A stretch of DNA of 64,000 bases from Brevibacterium yomogidense (GCF_900163715.1 NZ_FWFF01000008.1:1-64000); one strand, 5' to 3'; shown: positions 18,291 through 25,787, counted from the stretch's first letter. The notes: generated from the letters alone by a model not told the origin. Made by a program: numbers and translations.

Positions 18291-18320
18291 GGTCTGCATC
18301 GGTCTGCATCAGTGTGCATC
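18291..18320 (-). repeat. Three 10-nt direct repeats before pepN
   Basis: The decamer GGTCTGCATC occurs at 18291 and 18301, and AGTGTGCATC at 18311; GGTGTCGTTC follows as a decayed unit. The array lies in the pepN leader and promoter region, where each helical turn carries one copy, so a regulator-binding array is possible. Confidence 0.65.
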
Positions 18321-18444
18321 GGTGTCGTTCCTGTCCTCATTCTGACATGCGGGACGCTGCCCGAGTCGGGCGACCGGGCCGGCTGTGCACCCGGCGGCGT
18401 AGGCTGGTGCCGCATATGCCCACTCGATCCCTTGGGAGGGGACT

Positions 18445-19050
18445 TTGGCTGCTTCGACTCTGGATCTCTGGTTCGACCCGATCTGCCCCTGGGCGTGGAT
18501 GACGTCCCGCTGGGCACTCGAGGTGGAGAAGGTGCGAGACGTGGACGTCGTCTTCCACCAGATGAGCCTCTCCGTCCTCAATGAGGGCCGCGAACTCCCG
18601 GATGAATACCGGGAGTCGATGGACCGGGCGATCGAGCCCGCACGCGTCGTCACAGCCGCCCGCGTCGAGCACGGCGAAGGCGTGATCCGCGACCTCTACA
18701 CCGCGATCGGCACGCGGATCCACCCCGGTGAGGAGAAGGACTGGATGAAGGCGTGCGCCGAGGCGCTCGACGAGGTCGGCCTTCCCGCCTCGCTGCTCGA
18801 CGCCGCAGGATCGGACGCGTACGACGAGCAGCTGCGCGCCTCGCACCAGGAGGGCATCTCCAAGGTAGGTGAGGACGTCGGCACTCCCGTCGTCGCGGTC
18901 GGTGACGTGGCCTTCTTCGGTCCGGTCGTCTCGCCCGCGCCGAAGGGCGAGGACGCCGGAAAGCTCTTCGACGGTGTGTTCGCCGCTGCGAGCATCCCCG
19001 GCTTCTACGAGCTCAAGCGCACCCGGACCACCGGACCCATCTTCGACTGA
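18445..19050 (+). CDS. DsbA-family oxidoreductase (mycothiol-dependent nitroreductase type)
   Basis: A 201-residue thioredoxin-fold protein with D-P-I-C-P-W-A-W at the active site: one Cys with Pro-Trp after it and no second Cys. This resembles the actinobacterial DsbA-like group annotated as mycothiol-dependent nitroreductases rather than secreted disulfide oxidases; it has no signal peptide, so it is cytosolic. G-T-P-V-V-A-V-G carries the cis-Pro. The start is TTG, supported by GGGAGGG four bases upstream and by the family N-terminus. TAGGCT at 18400-18405 is a possible -10 box. rpiB follows 89 bp downstream. Confidence 0.85.
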   Translation: MAASTLDLWFDPICPWAWMTSRWALEVEKVRDVDVVFHQMSLSVLNEGRELPDEYRESMDRAIEPARVVTAARVEHGEGVIRDLYTAIGTRIHPGEEKDWMKACAEALDEVGLPASLLDAAGSDAYDEQLRASHQEGISKVGEDVGTPVVAVGDVAFFGPVVSPAPKGEDAGKLFDGVFAAASIPGFYELKRTRTTGPIFD

Positions 19051-19139
19051 GCGGCGGACTCCGCCTGTACTGACCGCCGTATCCCAGCGGACCGACCCGT
19101 CCGCTGCCCACTTCTCCGTCTCAGACTGAAAGGCTCACC

Positions 19140-19598
19140 ATGCAGATCCACCTGGGCACCGACCACGCAGGCTTCGAATTCAAGGAGACTCTGAAGGCGC
19201 ACCTCACCGATTCCGGGCACGAGGTCATCGACCACGGCGCGCTCGAGTTCGACGCCCTGGACGACTACCCGTCGTTCTGCATCGCCGCCGCCGAGGCCGT
19301 GGTCGCCGCTCGTGCTGACGGCACCGACGCGCTGGGCGTCGTCATCGGCGGATCCGGGAACGGCGAGCAGATGGCTGCGAACAAGGTCGCCGGCGCCCGC
19401 TGTGCGCTCGCCTGGAACACGGAGATCGCGCAGCTGGCCCGTGAGCACAACGACGCGTGGCTCGTGTCCGTCGGTGCGCGTCAGCATGAGGAGGCCGATT
19501 CGATCGCGATCGTCGATGCGTTCATCGCGACTCCGTACAGCGACGATGAGCGTCACAATCGTCGGATCGGGCAGATCGCCGCGTACGAGTCGCGCTGA
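19140..19598 (+). CDS. rpiB: Ribose-5-phosphate isomerase B
   Basis: A 152-residue RpiB/LacAB-type isomerase that interconverts ribose 5-phosphate and ribulose 5-phosphate in the pentose phosphate pathway. Family blocks are G-T-D-H-A-G-F-E-F-K at the N-terminus, G-G-S-G-N-G-E-Q-M-A-A-N-K phosphate-binding loop, and A-R-C-A-L-A-W-N with N-D-A-W-L-V-S-V-G-A-R. Actinobacterial RpiB uses Glu of G-N-G-E rather than Cys as base, as seen here. Its last 77 bp overlap the end of the converging DUF418 gene, and its terminator hairpin lies inside that gene. Confidence 0.95.
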   Translation: MQIHLGTDHAGFEFKETLKAHLTDSGHEVIDHGALEFDALDDYPSFCIAAAEAVVAARADGTDALGVVIGGSGNGEQMAANKVAGARCALAWNTEIAQLAREHNDAWLVSVGARQHEEADSIAIVDAFIATPYSDDERHNRRIGQIAAYESR

Positions 19599-20880
19599 GT
19601 GCGTGACTGATCGCCTCGAGCGGCCCGCGGCGCATGACGCCGCGGGCCGCTGTCGTCTGCCAGGCGAGCGCGAAGGCGATCATGGCGGTGACGACCACCA
19701 CGACGGCGATGAGGGTCATCGCGATCCGGTGATCGGGGAAGCGGCCCGCGAGTCCCAGGCCCCACCCGTAGAAGAGCGCACCGGCGAGAAGATTCTGCGC
19801 CACGTAGACGCTCAGGGACATGCGACCCACTGCGGCGGCCCACCGTCCCGCGAGGGTGTGCGCGGCACGGGTGCGGGCGATGTGCGCGATGAGGCCGAGC
19901 AGCCCCAGGGCGACGAATGGTGCAGTGAGATAGCGCTGCAGGAGGATCCCGGACGCGAACCCGGTGAAGCCCAGGACGATATCGATCGGAAGAGCGCACG
20001 CACCGATGATCATGAGGCGCCTGCGCAGCGGACCGCCGTGCGAGGTGAAGACTCCCCGGTCATAGAGGCGAGCACCGACGAGGAAGAGGCAGACTCCCAT
20101 CGCCAGAGTGAGGACCGGCTCCGCGCGGAAGATGAGTGAGTGATCGAGGCGGAAGAGCGCGAGGTCGAGGAATGATCCGTCCTGGTGCACCGCTGCTGCC
20201 TCTCCGGTGGGGTCTGTGGCGGCAGTCGGAGGGGCGACCGGTGTGAGGACCAGTGCGGCCAGGAGCAGCAGCCCACCCGCATGGATGAGGCCCGCGCACC
20301 ACGTCCAGACGCGTGCGGTGCGAGGTGAGCCCGCGATCAGCGCCGCGACGATGAAGCCGGTGAAGGCATAGCCCATGAGGATGTCGAATTCCGCGACGAG
20401 GACGAAGTTCACCGCGCCGTCCAGCAGCAGAATGAGTGCGCGCGGAGCGTAGGAGCGCAACCAGTCTCTGCGGCGCTCGCCGGATGCCTGTCTGTCGCCG
20501 CCCGCCTGTCTGCGATTCCACGCGGCGTGCTGGATGGTCAGTCCCATGCCGAACACCATCATGAGCAGGGCGAGGAACTTCCCATTGGGGAGTCCCGCCG
20601 CGAGTCCGTAGAGGAAGAGCTCGGCGTCAGTGTCGATCCCTGCGAGCGGGTCGACGAGTGAGCCGAACATCCCGGCCGGATGCGTGAAGAGCCAGACGTT
20701 CGTGCCGAAGGTTCCCAGCACTGCGAGGCCTCGAACGATGTCGAGGCCTGCTTCTCGACGAGGTCCGGTGGGAGGAGACGCGTTCAGCGGACCACTGTCG
20801 GTGGCGGTTGTCGCGTCTGCCGGAACTATTGGGGTTGTCGCGTCTGCTGGTGTGCTCGCCAGGCGACGGGAGGAACTCAT
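19522..20880 (-). CDS. DUF418 polytopic membrane protein
   Basis: A 452-residue membrane protein with about ten hydrophobic helices. It starts I-V-R-G-L-A-V-L-G-T-F-G-T-N after a disordered leader of ~45 residues and ends with the family block R-G-P-L-E near residue 428. This matches DUF418 proteins, which are related to membrane acyltransferases; no substrate is known. It is divergent from a TetR gene with two operators between them, so it is very likely the target of that regulator and may export or modify a toxic compound. The -10 box lies 7 nt before the ATG, suggesting a leaderless transcript. About 24 extra residues after the family end overlap rpiB, as though the original stop had been lost. 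Confidence 0.85.
   Translation of the reverse strand: MSSSRRLASTPADATTPIVPADATTATDSGPLNASPPTGPRREAGLDIVRGLAVLGTFGTNVWLFTHPAGMFGSLVDPLAGIDTDAELFLYGLAAGLPNGKFLALLMMVFGMGLTIQHAAWNRRQAGGDRQASGERRRDWLRSYAPRALILLLDGAVNFVLVAEFDILMGYAFTGFIVAALIAGSPRTARVWTWCAGLIHAGGLLLLAALVLTPVAPPTAATDPTGEAAAVHQDGSFLDLALFRLDHSLIFRAEPVLTLAMGVCLFLVGARLYDRGVFTSHGGPLRRRLMIIGACALPIDIVLGFTGFASGILLQRYLTAPFVALGLLGLIAHIARTRAAHTLAGRWAAAVGRMSLSVYVAQNLLAGALFYGWGLGLAGRFPDHRIAMTLIAVVVVVTAMIAFALAWQTTAARGVMRRGPLEAISHALSATRTRRSARSDDCDAHRRCTESR
19619..19651. terminator. Terminator hairpin inside the DUF418 coding region
   Basis: A perfect 14-bp stem (19619-19632 with 19638-19651) closes CATGA, 21 bp after the rpiB stop. On the other strand the same bases encode the conserved R-R-G-P-L-E block of DUF418, so rpiB termination and protein coding share this DNA. 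Confidence 0.75.
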
Positions 20881-20887
20881 GACTCAG

Positions 20888-20916
20888 ACAATACGGACGT
20901 ATTGCCTGCAGTGCAA
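20888..20916 (-). promoter_or_regulatory. DUF418 gene promoter
   Basis: On the minus strand TTGCAC (20916-20911), a 17-bp spacer and TATTGT (20893-20888). Seven bases separate the -10 box from the ATG at 20880, which predicts a leaderless message. Operator 1 overlaps the -10 box and operator 2 overlaps the -35 box. Confidence 0.65.
20889..20904. promoter_or_regulatory. TetR operator 1
   Basis: CAATACG and CGTATTG flank a 2-bp centre (GA): a perfect 7-2-7 palindrome. It is repeated 25 bp to the right with a different centre. Location between a TetR gene and its divergent neighbour is typical for TetR-family operators. Confidence 0.75.
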
Positions 20917-20930
20917 TACGCCCGTATTGG
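20902..20930 (+). promoter_or_regulatory. tetR gene promoter
   Basis: On the plus strand TTGCCT (20902-20907), a 17-bp spacer and TATTGG (20925-20930), predicted start near 20937. The -35 box touches operator 1 and the -10 box lies in operator 2, so the regulator should repress itself. Confidence 0.55.
20914..20929. promoter_or_regulatory. TetR operator 2
   Basis: CAATACG and CGTATTG flank CC: the same 7-2-7 palindrome as operator 1, 25 bp away start to start. A further lone half site GTATTG lies at 20933-20938. Confidence 0.75.
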
Positions 20931-20981
20931 TTGTATTGCGGGCCGCACGGCCCGCTGCTCGAGGACGCTATCGTGAGGGCC

Positions 20982-21644
20982 ATGACGGACGACGGCTCAG
21001 GCATCACAGGCGGACGCTCCCGGATCCTCGAGGCTGTGGTCGACGTCATAGCGGATGAGGGGATCGACAGGGCGAGTGTTCGGGCGGTCGCACAGCGTGC
21101 CGGCGTGTCGATCGGTGCGGTCCAGCATCACTTCAGGACGAAGGCTCAGATGCTCGAGGGCGCCATGGCTCAGCTCACGGCGCTGTTCGAGGCTCAGGCT
21201 CGTGACGATGCCGCCGCTGGTGCGGAAGCTCCTGACAGCCCCGGCGGCTCTGCGCGACAGGACAGTCCCGGCGACCCTCTCCTGGTGCTGCGCACGATGT
21301 GCATCGGCTTGGCGCTCGTCGATGAGGAGTCCCGCCGGCTGGGTGGGGTGTGGCTGGACTTCGTGGCGACGTCACGTGTGAACGAGGGGCTCGCTGGGAT
21401 CCACCGGAGTGCATGGGCACGGCTGCGAGGTCTCTTCGCGTACCTCATCTCGGAGATCGAACCGGGACACACGGGCCCGGAATCTGCAGCGGATCTCCTC
21501 CTCGCCTCGCTCGACGGGATCGCGGTCTCACGGATGACGGAGCCGCAGTACATGACAGCGGAACGGGCCCAGCGCCTCGTCGAGGCGGCGCTGGTCGCAG
21601 TCCGTGCGGTGGAGGGCCGCCGCTCGAGCGGTGCGCAGTCGTGA
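20982..21644 (+). CDS. TetR-family transcriptional regulator
   Basis: A 220-residue repressor. The N-terminal helix-turn-helix (I-L-E-A-V-V-D-V-I-A-D-E-G, then S-V-R-A-V-A-Q-R-A-G-V-S-I-G-A-V-Q-H-H-F) is a clear TetR DNA-binding domain, with the recognition helix ending V-Q-H-H-F. The C-terminal helical domain matches the BetI-like group in general shape, with a ~25-residue Gly/Pro/Ser insertion near residues 75-100. ATG at 20982 gives the normal start; a GTG nine bases upstream is possible. It is transcribed away from DUF418 across two identical operators. Confidence 0.9.
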   Translation: MTDDGSGITGGRSRILEAVVDVIADEGIDRASVRAVAQRAGVSIGAVQHHFRTKAQMLEGAMAQLTALFEAQARDDAAAGAEAPDSPGGSARQDSPGDPLLVLRTMCIGLALVDEESRRLGGVWLDFVATSRVNEGLAGIHRSAWARLRGLFAYLISEIEPGHTGPESAADLLLASLDGIAVSRMTEPQYMTAERAQRLVEAALVAVRAVEGRRSSGAQS

Positions 21645-21659
21645 GGGCTGCGGCCCACC

Positions 21660-22205
21660 TCACGTGTGAGAAGCTGCGTCCTTCTCCCGCTCCAGCAGAC
21701 TGCGCTTGATCGTGAGGCCGTAGCGGAATCCTCCGAGCGATCCGTCCGTGCGCACGACGCGGTGGCACGGTACGAAGAGCGCGGCGGCGTTGAGCGCGCA
21801 CGCTCCGGCGACTGCACGCACTGCAGCCGGCCGTCCGGCGGCCTCCGCGTACTCGGTGTACGTGACGGGAGCACCTGCGGGGACCTCGCGGAGGACCTCC
21901 CACGCATGCGTGCGGAACTCGCCCGACTGTTGGACCACAGGGACGTGGGCAGGCGCAGTGAAGTCGCCCGCGTAGTAGGCGCGGACGGCCTCGGCGGCGG
22001 TGTTGGCGAGATCCCGGACGGCGGCGCCGGTCGCGGTGGGATCGGTGGCGACGGAGTCGGGACGCAGTGCGGGGTGGATGAGGGCGACGAGTGCGTCCGG
22101 GTCAGTCGTCCAGCCGGACGCGAGGACGGCGTGCGCATCGACGATGGCGGTGAAGGGACCGTCGGGGGTGTCGAGTGTCGTGGCGAGAGCGGGGAGCTGG
22201 GTCAT
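21660..22205 (-). CDS. ogt: Methylated-DNA-[protein]-cysteine S-methyltransferase
   Basis: A 181-residue suicide enzyme that takes the alkyl group from O6-methylguanine onto its own Cys. The active site V-P-C-H-R-V-V-R is present, preceded by the DNA-binding helix block V-T-Y-T-E-Y-A-E-A-A-G-R-P-A-A-V-R and A-C-A-L-N (Asn hinge). The C-terminus G-G-F-R-Y-G-L-T-I-K-R-S-L-L-E-R-E closes the fold. It lies 87 bp downstream of the Ada-AlkA fusion on the same strand; together they cover O6-alkylguanine, phosphotriesters and N3-alkyladenine. A 15-nt tandem repeat fills the gap between them. Confidence 0.95.
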   Translation of the reverse strand: MTQLPALATTLDTPDGPFTAIVDAHAVLASGWTTDPDALVALIHPALRPDSVATDPTATGAAVRDLANTAAEAVRAYYAGDFTAPAHVPVVQQSGEFRTHAWEVLREVPAGAPVTYTEYAEAAGRPAAVRAVAGACALNAAALFVPCHRVVRTDGSLGGFRYGLTIKRSLLEREKDAASHT

Positions 22206-22240
22206 GGAACGTCCTTGCGGGTCTGAGACTGAGGGGGCCG

Positions 22241-22285
22241 GTGCTGTGGGGGCTGGAGCTGAGGGGATTGGAGCTGAGGGGACTT
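22241..22285 (-). repeat. 15-nt tandem repeat after the ada stop codon
   Basis: Three 15-nt units start at 22241, 22256 and 22271 (the last two differ in two bases). On the coding strand of ada the array begins 7 bp after its stop. Confidence 0.7.
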
Positions 22286-22292
22286 TCGGGTG

Positions 22293-24050
22293 TCACGTGG
22301 ACTTCGCCGGAGGCCCGTCTGCGTTCGCGCGCCAGAGCCGGATGACGGCGTAGGAGCGCCATGGCGCCCACGCCGCTGAACGCGTGTCGAGGTCGTCGTC
22401 GCACCCCAGTGCGCGGGCGGCGGTGAGCAGGGCGGCATCTCCCGGCAGCCAGACGTCGGGATCGCCCAGCACACGCATGGTGATGTAGGCAGCCGTCCAC
22501 GGGCCGATGCCCCGTCTGCGCAGGAGCGCGGCTCGCATGTCCGAGGGGTCCATGCCGAGGTGGAGGTCGAGGCTCCCGTCCGCGCGGTCCGCGGCGAGAT
22601 CATGGATCGCTGCGAGCGAGCGACGGGGGAGACGCAACGGTCTGCCCGGGTCCAGAGGCGTCCCCGCGGGGACGGGTACGACCGCTGCTGCGATGCGCTC
22701 GGCAGTGGGGAAGAGGGCGGTGAGGCCGGGGACATGGGTCGACAGGGGCGTGCCGGCATGAGAGACGAGCCGTCCCAGGTGGGTACCGGCGGCGGCGACG
22801 GAGATCTGCTGGCCGATGACCGCCCGCACCGCGAGTTCGTGGGCGTCGACGGCGCCGGGAAGTCGAGCGCCGGGTGCGGCGGCGACGAGCGGTGCGAGGA
22901 GCGGGTCGCTGGACAGCACCGCGTCTGCTGCATGGGGGTCCGCATCCAGGTCGAGCATGCGCCGCAGCCGGGCGATGGCGGTGGGCGCGTCCGCGAGCGA
23001 GGTGAGCGTGAGGTGCGCGCGGATCGACCAGTCGACGCACGGGCGGCGTGCGGTTCCGGACTGGGCTTCGTGAGCGTGTGCAGATGCGGGCCCGGGTGAA
23101 GGCGCGGGTTCGGGTGCAGGTGCCGGGGGCTGGGCGGTGGCGACGACCTCGGCGACGGCGGGTCCGTGGGGCAGTGCCAGGGTGCGGGCATAGCGCAGGC
23201 GAGCAGGGTCGGTGAGGTCGGCGGTCTCGACGCCGGTGATCGCGCGGGCGGAGAGGAACGCGAACATCCCTGTGGCGTCGAAGGGGGAGCGCACGGGGAG
23301 GTCGACCGCGAGGCGGATGTCCGACGCGGGTGCTGCTGGGGACTCGGCGTGTGAGTCCGAGAGGTTTGACACCGTGGCGTTTGAGTCCGAGGAGGCTGTG
23401 GCTGGGCAGGAGCGTGTGGTGGGTGTGCCGCGCGTGGGTGGTGTTCGGGGGCGACGGCGAGCTCGCAGTTCACTCGGTGTGGCTGCGAAGACATCGCGGA
23501 CGGTCTCGTTGAACTGGCGGACGGAGCTGAAGCCGGCGGCGAAGGCGACGTCTGCGAAGGAGAGGTCCGTCTCCGTCGCCAGAGTGCGGGCGGTCTGCGC
23601 GCGGTGGGCGCGGGCGAGCGACAGGGGACCGGCACCCAGCTCGGCGCTGAGCAGGCGTGTGAGGTGGCGCGGGGTGAAGCCCAGCGTCCTCGCGAGGCCC
23701 GTGACGCCGGAGCGGTCGACGGCGCCGTCCTCGATGAGCCGCATCGCACGGGCTGCGACGTCCCTGCGGAGGTTCCAGGCCGGGGTGCCGGGGACCGCGT
23801 CGGGCAGACAGCGACGGCATGCCCGGAACCCCGCCTCGTGCGCGGCAGCTGCGGTCACGAGGAAGACGACGTTCTGCGGCTTGGGCGTGAGCGCGGGGCA
23901 CGAGGGGCGGCAGTAGATGCCGGTGGTCTTCACCCCGGTGAGGAACTGGCCGTCGAAGCGGGCATCGCGCGCACTGATCGCGCGGTAGTGCTCCGGGAAG
24001 CCCGGGTCCCCTTCTGCGCACACCGCGGTGTGCGTCCTCAGCGTCTGCAT
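22293..24050 (-). CDS. Ada-AlkA fusion: alkylation-response regulator and 3-methyladenine glycosylase
   Basis: A 585-residue, three-part protein. The N-terminal Ada zinc domain has C-R-P-S-C and C-R-R-C, whose first Cys takes methyl groups from phosphotriesters. An AraC-type helix-turn-helix follows (G-L-A-R-T-L-G-F-T-P-R-H-L-T-R-L, then F-N-E-T-V-R-D-V-F). The C-terminal AlkA domain has the HhH motif G-I-G-P-W-T-A-A-Y and the catalytic Asp in W-L-P-G-D. This combination is widespread in Actinobacteria: it senses alkylation, activates repair genes and excises the base. Two Pro/Ser/Thr-rich linkers (about 205-240 and 305-335) separate and interrupt the parts. ATG at 24050 has GGAGG only one base away; TTG at 24062 is an alternative. 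Confidence 0.92.
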   Translation of the reverse strand: MQTLRTHTAVCAEGDPGFPEHYRAISARDARFDGQFLTGVKTTGIYCRPSCPALTPKPQNVVFLVTAAAAHEAGFRACRRCLPDAVPGTPAWNLRRDVAARAMRLIEDGAVDRSGVTGLARTLGFTPRHLTRLLSAELGAGPLSLARAHRAQTARTLATETDLSFADVAFAAGFSSVRQFNETVRDVFAATPSELRARRRPRTPPTRGTPTTRSCPATASSDSNATVSNLSDSHAESPAAPASDIRLAVDLPVRSPFDATGMFAFLSARAITGVETADLTDPARLRYARTLALPHGPAVAEVVATAQPPAPAPEPAPSPGPASAHAHEAQSGTARRPCVDWSIRAHLTLTSLADAPTAIARLRRMLDLDADPHAADAVLSSDPLLAPLVAAAPGARLPGAVDAHELAVRAVIGQQISVAAAGTHLGRLVSHAGTPLSTHVPGLTALFPTAERIAAAVVPVPAGTPLDPGRPLRLPRRSLAAIHDLAADRADGSLDLHLGMDPSDMRAALLRRRGIGPWTAAYITMRVLGDPDVWLPGDAALLTAARALGCDDDLDTRSAAWAPWRSYAVIRLWRANADGPPAKST

Positions 24051-24105
24051 GCCTCCAGTCAACCAGGTTCGCAGGAGCGCCGCTGGCGGTTTTCGGACAT
24101 GGGCG

Positions 24106-24163
24106 TCGGGAGCGCGGGGGTGGGAGCGCGGGGATGGGAGTGAGAAGGTCGGAGCGCGGGGCG
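24106..24163 (-). repeat. 15-nt degenerate tandem repeat after the CPBP stop codon
   Basis: Units based on GGGAGCGCGGGG start near 24106, 24121, 24136 (decayed) and 24149. On the coding strand the array begins 4 bp after the stop of the CPBP-family gene at 24168. Confidence 0.6.
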
Positions 24164-24167
24164 GGGC

Positions 24168-25043
24168 TCAGTACCAGAAGATGGGAAGCCACTCGGGGTG
24201 ATGCGCATGGACGATCGAGCAGAAGACGATGAAGTCGAAGAGCAGGTGGACCGTGATCGTGTACGGCAGAGAGCGCGACTTCGTGAAGATGACTGCCTGG
24301 ACGAGGGCAAACGGGATCGTGAGCAGGGGGCCCCAGGAGCGGTATCCCAGCTCCCACAGGAAGCTCACGAAGATGATCGAGGTGAGGACGTTCGCCGTCC
24401 AGAACGGGAAGTGTCGGGCCAACAGGGTGAAGATCATGCAGATGAAGAAGAGCTCGTCCCAGATGCCCACGGCGTTGACACCGACGAAGAGGCGGCCGAT
24501 CTCGCTCGGGGACTCCACTGCGGGCCAATTCTGGTACGTGCCGGAATGGATGAAGTAGCGCGGCAGGATGAACCAGCCGGCAAGCAGGACGAAGGCGAGC
24601 CAGCCCCACTCGAGCTTCGACCACGGCTCGCCGCGGCGGCGCGGGTAGCGGATCGCGTCGTCGCGCAGCAGTCTGCGGTGGACGATGTAGGGGACGACGA
24701 CGGCGGCGGTGAGGACCGCGCCCATGAGGAAGAAGTTCGGCCACTCGATATCGGCTTCGACGGAGATCGTGCTGACGATGCCCAGGCCCAGCGCGATGAG
24801 GCCGAGGTCCCGTCCCAGCGGGCGCGACGCTGCGAAGCCCACCGCGACGCCTGCGACGAGCGGCAGGTAGCCCCACGGCGTGAGGAAGCCGAAGATCAGC
24901 ACTGCCGCGATCGCGATGAGCGCTGCGCCGAGCCCTCCGAGGCTCAGGGTGGACAGGGGAGTGGCGTGACCGAGGCGGGGAGTGGACCTCGGCGGTTCGG
25001 CGGCGGGTCTGGGCGTCTTCGCGCTCGGGCCGTCGTCGTGCAT
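24168..25043 (-). CDS. CPBP-family intramembrane protease-like protein, degenerate motifs
   Basis: A 291-residue membrane protein with about eight helices after a ~25-residue polar leader. The CPBP (Abi/Rce1) core is recognisable from W-D-E-L-F-F in place of motif E-E-x-x-x-R, an F-x-x-x-W-E segment in place of F-x-x-x-H, and H-L-L-F-D-F for the H-x-x-x-N/D motif. The first Glu is Asp and the Arg is Ile, so protease activity is doubtful, though one acidic residue and the last His remain. CPBP proteins process prenylated peptides or protect against bacteriocins. It stands alone between ada and a tRNA, and no target is suggested by context. Confidence 0.72.
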   Translation of the reverse strand: MHDDGPSAKTPRPAAEPPRSTPRLGHATPLSTLSLGGLGAALIAIAAVLIFGFLTPWGYLPLVAGVAVGFAASRPLGRDLGLIALGLGIVSTISVEADIEWPNFFLMGAVLTAAVVVPYIVHRRLLRDDAIRYPRRRGEPWSKLEWGWLAFVLLAGWFILPRYFIHSGTYQNWPAVESPSEIGRLFVGVNAVGIWDELFFICMIFTLLARHFPFWTANVLTSIIFVSFLWELGYRSWGPLLTIPFALVQAVIFTKSRSLPYTITVHLLFDFIVFCSIVHAHHPEWLPIFWY

Positions 25044-25121
25044 GCACCCAGTCTACGAGGGGGTTGCCGGCGGGCGAGGGCGGTCCCGCGAGGAGGTGTC
25101 CGGACTCGGGGAGGCAACAGT

Positions 25122-25164
25122 GCGCGAGAGGCGTCAAGGCGCGAGAGGCGTCAAGGCGCGAGAG
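25122..25164 (-). repeat. 17-nt tandem repeat beyond the tRNA-Gly terminator
   Basis: A 17-nt unit occurs exactly twice (25122-25138, 25139-25155), followed by a 9-nt start of a third. It lies between the tRNA-Gly terminator and the start of the CPBP gene. Confidence 0.75.
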
Positions 25165-25194
25165 AAGGCAATGCACGGGAGGCGTCGGTGAATG

Positions 25195-25224
25195 ACGAAA
25201 GCCGCTGTCACCAGCGGCTTTCGT
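25195..25224 (-). terminator. tRNA-Gly terminator
   Basis: A 13-bp stem (25195-25207 with 25212-25224) with loop TCAC and an AAA/TTT pair at its base lies 5 bp beyond the tRNA-Gly 3' end on the minus strand. Confidence 0.75.
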
Positions 25225-25229
25225 ATCGG

Positions 25230-25300
25230 AGGGGATGACGGGAATCGAACCCGCACCATCAGTTTGGAAGACTGAGGCTCTACCATTGAGCTACATCCCC
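25230..25300 (-). tRNA. tRNA-Gly (anticodon TCC)
   Basis: A 71-nt cloverleaf on the minus strand: acceptor GGGGATG with CATCCCC, discriminator T, anticodon TCC in the loop CTTCCAA, and T-arm GCGGG-TTCGATT-CCCGT. It reads GGA. CCA is not encoded. Confidence 0.96.
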
Positions 25301-25312
25301 GAACAACGTCTG

Positions 25313-25341
25313 ACTCTAGAGCAATCGGGAGTGCTGCGCAA
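25313..25341 (-). promoter_or_regulatory. tRNA-Gly promoter
   Basis: On the minus strand TTGCGC (25341-25336), a 17-bp spacer and TAGAGT (25318-25313), 12 bp before the mature tRNA 5' end. Spacing and location fit a vegetative sigma-70-type promoter. Confidence 0.65.
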
Positions 25342-25416
25342 AATCGGGGGCGGGTCGTGCGACGGCTCAGGGCGTTTAGCAGGAGACTCCCCGGCTGGGC
25401 TAGTATGACGAGGTCG

Positions 25417-25490
25417 CGGGATGTGGCGCAGCTTGGTAGCGCATCTGCTTTGGGAGCAGAGGGTCGCAGGTTCAAATCCTGTCATCCCGA
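25417..25490 (+). tRNA. tRNA-Pro (anticodon TGG)
   Basis: A 74-nt cloverleaf: acceptor CGGGATG with CATCCCG, discriminator A, D-arm GCGC/GCGC, anticodon TGG in loop TTTGGGA, T-arm GCAGG-TTCAAAT-CCTGT. It reads CCA. TAGTAT at 25401-25406 is a good -10 box. It is divergent from tRNA-Gly with 116 bp between. Confidence 0.96.
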
Positions 25491-25496
25491 CCGACG

Positions 25497-25536
25497 GAAG
25501 AGGTGGGAGATCGCTCAGGCGATGTCCCACCTCTTC
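25497..25536 (+). terminator. tRNA-Pro terminator
   Basis: A 12-bp outer stem (25497-25508 with 25525-25536) encloses a 5-bp inner stem and is followed by TTCTGTTTCTCC, a T-rich tail that is unusual in this GC-rich sequence. Confidence 0.8.
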
Positions 25537-25687
25537 TTCTGTTTCTCCTACGCGGACGGACGATTCGGCGGCCCCGTACCCCCGGATCTCAGAGCCCCCG
25601 GATCTCAGGCTGAACGGCCTCTAGCGCTCCTCGAGTGAGTGCTATGTGGTCCCGACCGGGCTGTTCGTGGACCGGTTTGCACTCACT

Positions 25688-25787
25688 CGGCGAAGTGGTG
25701 GCCCCGGCGAGGTGGTGGCCCCGGCGAGGTCGTGCCTCGGCGAAGTGGTGGCCCCGGCAAGGTGGTGCCTCGGCGAGATGGTGGCCC
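25688..25787 (-). repeat. Minisatellite of 17/16-nt units
   Basis: Six units of 17, 17, 16, 17, 16 and 17 nt start at 25688, 25705, 25722, 25738, 25755 and 25771, each reading CGGCGAGGTGGTGGCCC with 0-4 changes; a seventh decayed unit follows. The length alternates and breaks every reading frame, so it is non-coding. The array starts 36 bp beyond the stop of the 49-residue gene at 25824. Apart from this array and the tRNA terminator I see nothing else in 25537-25823. Confidence 0.8.

Noticed and set aside
25688-25787. Possible CRISPR array
   Set aside because: Units are 16-17 nt with no unique spacers between them and no cas genes in the window.
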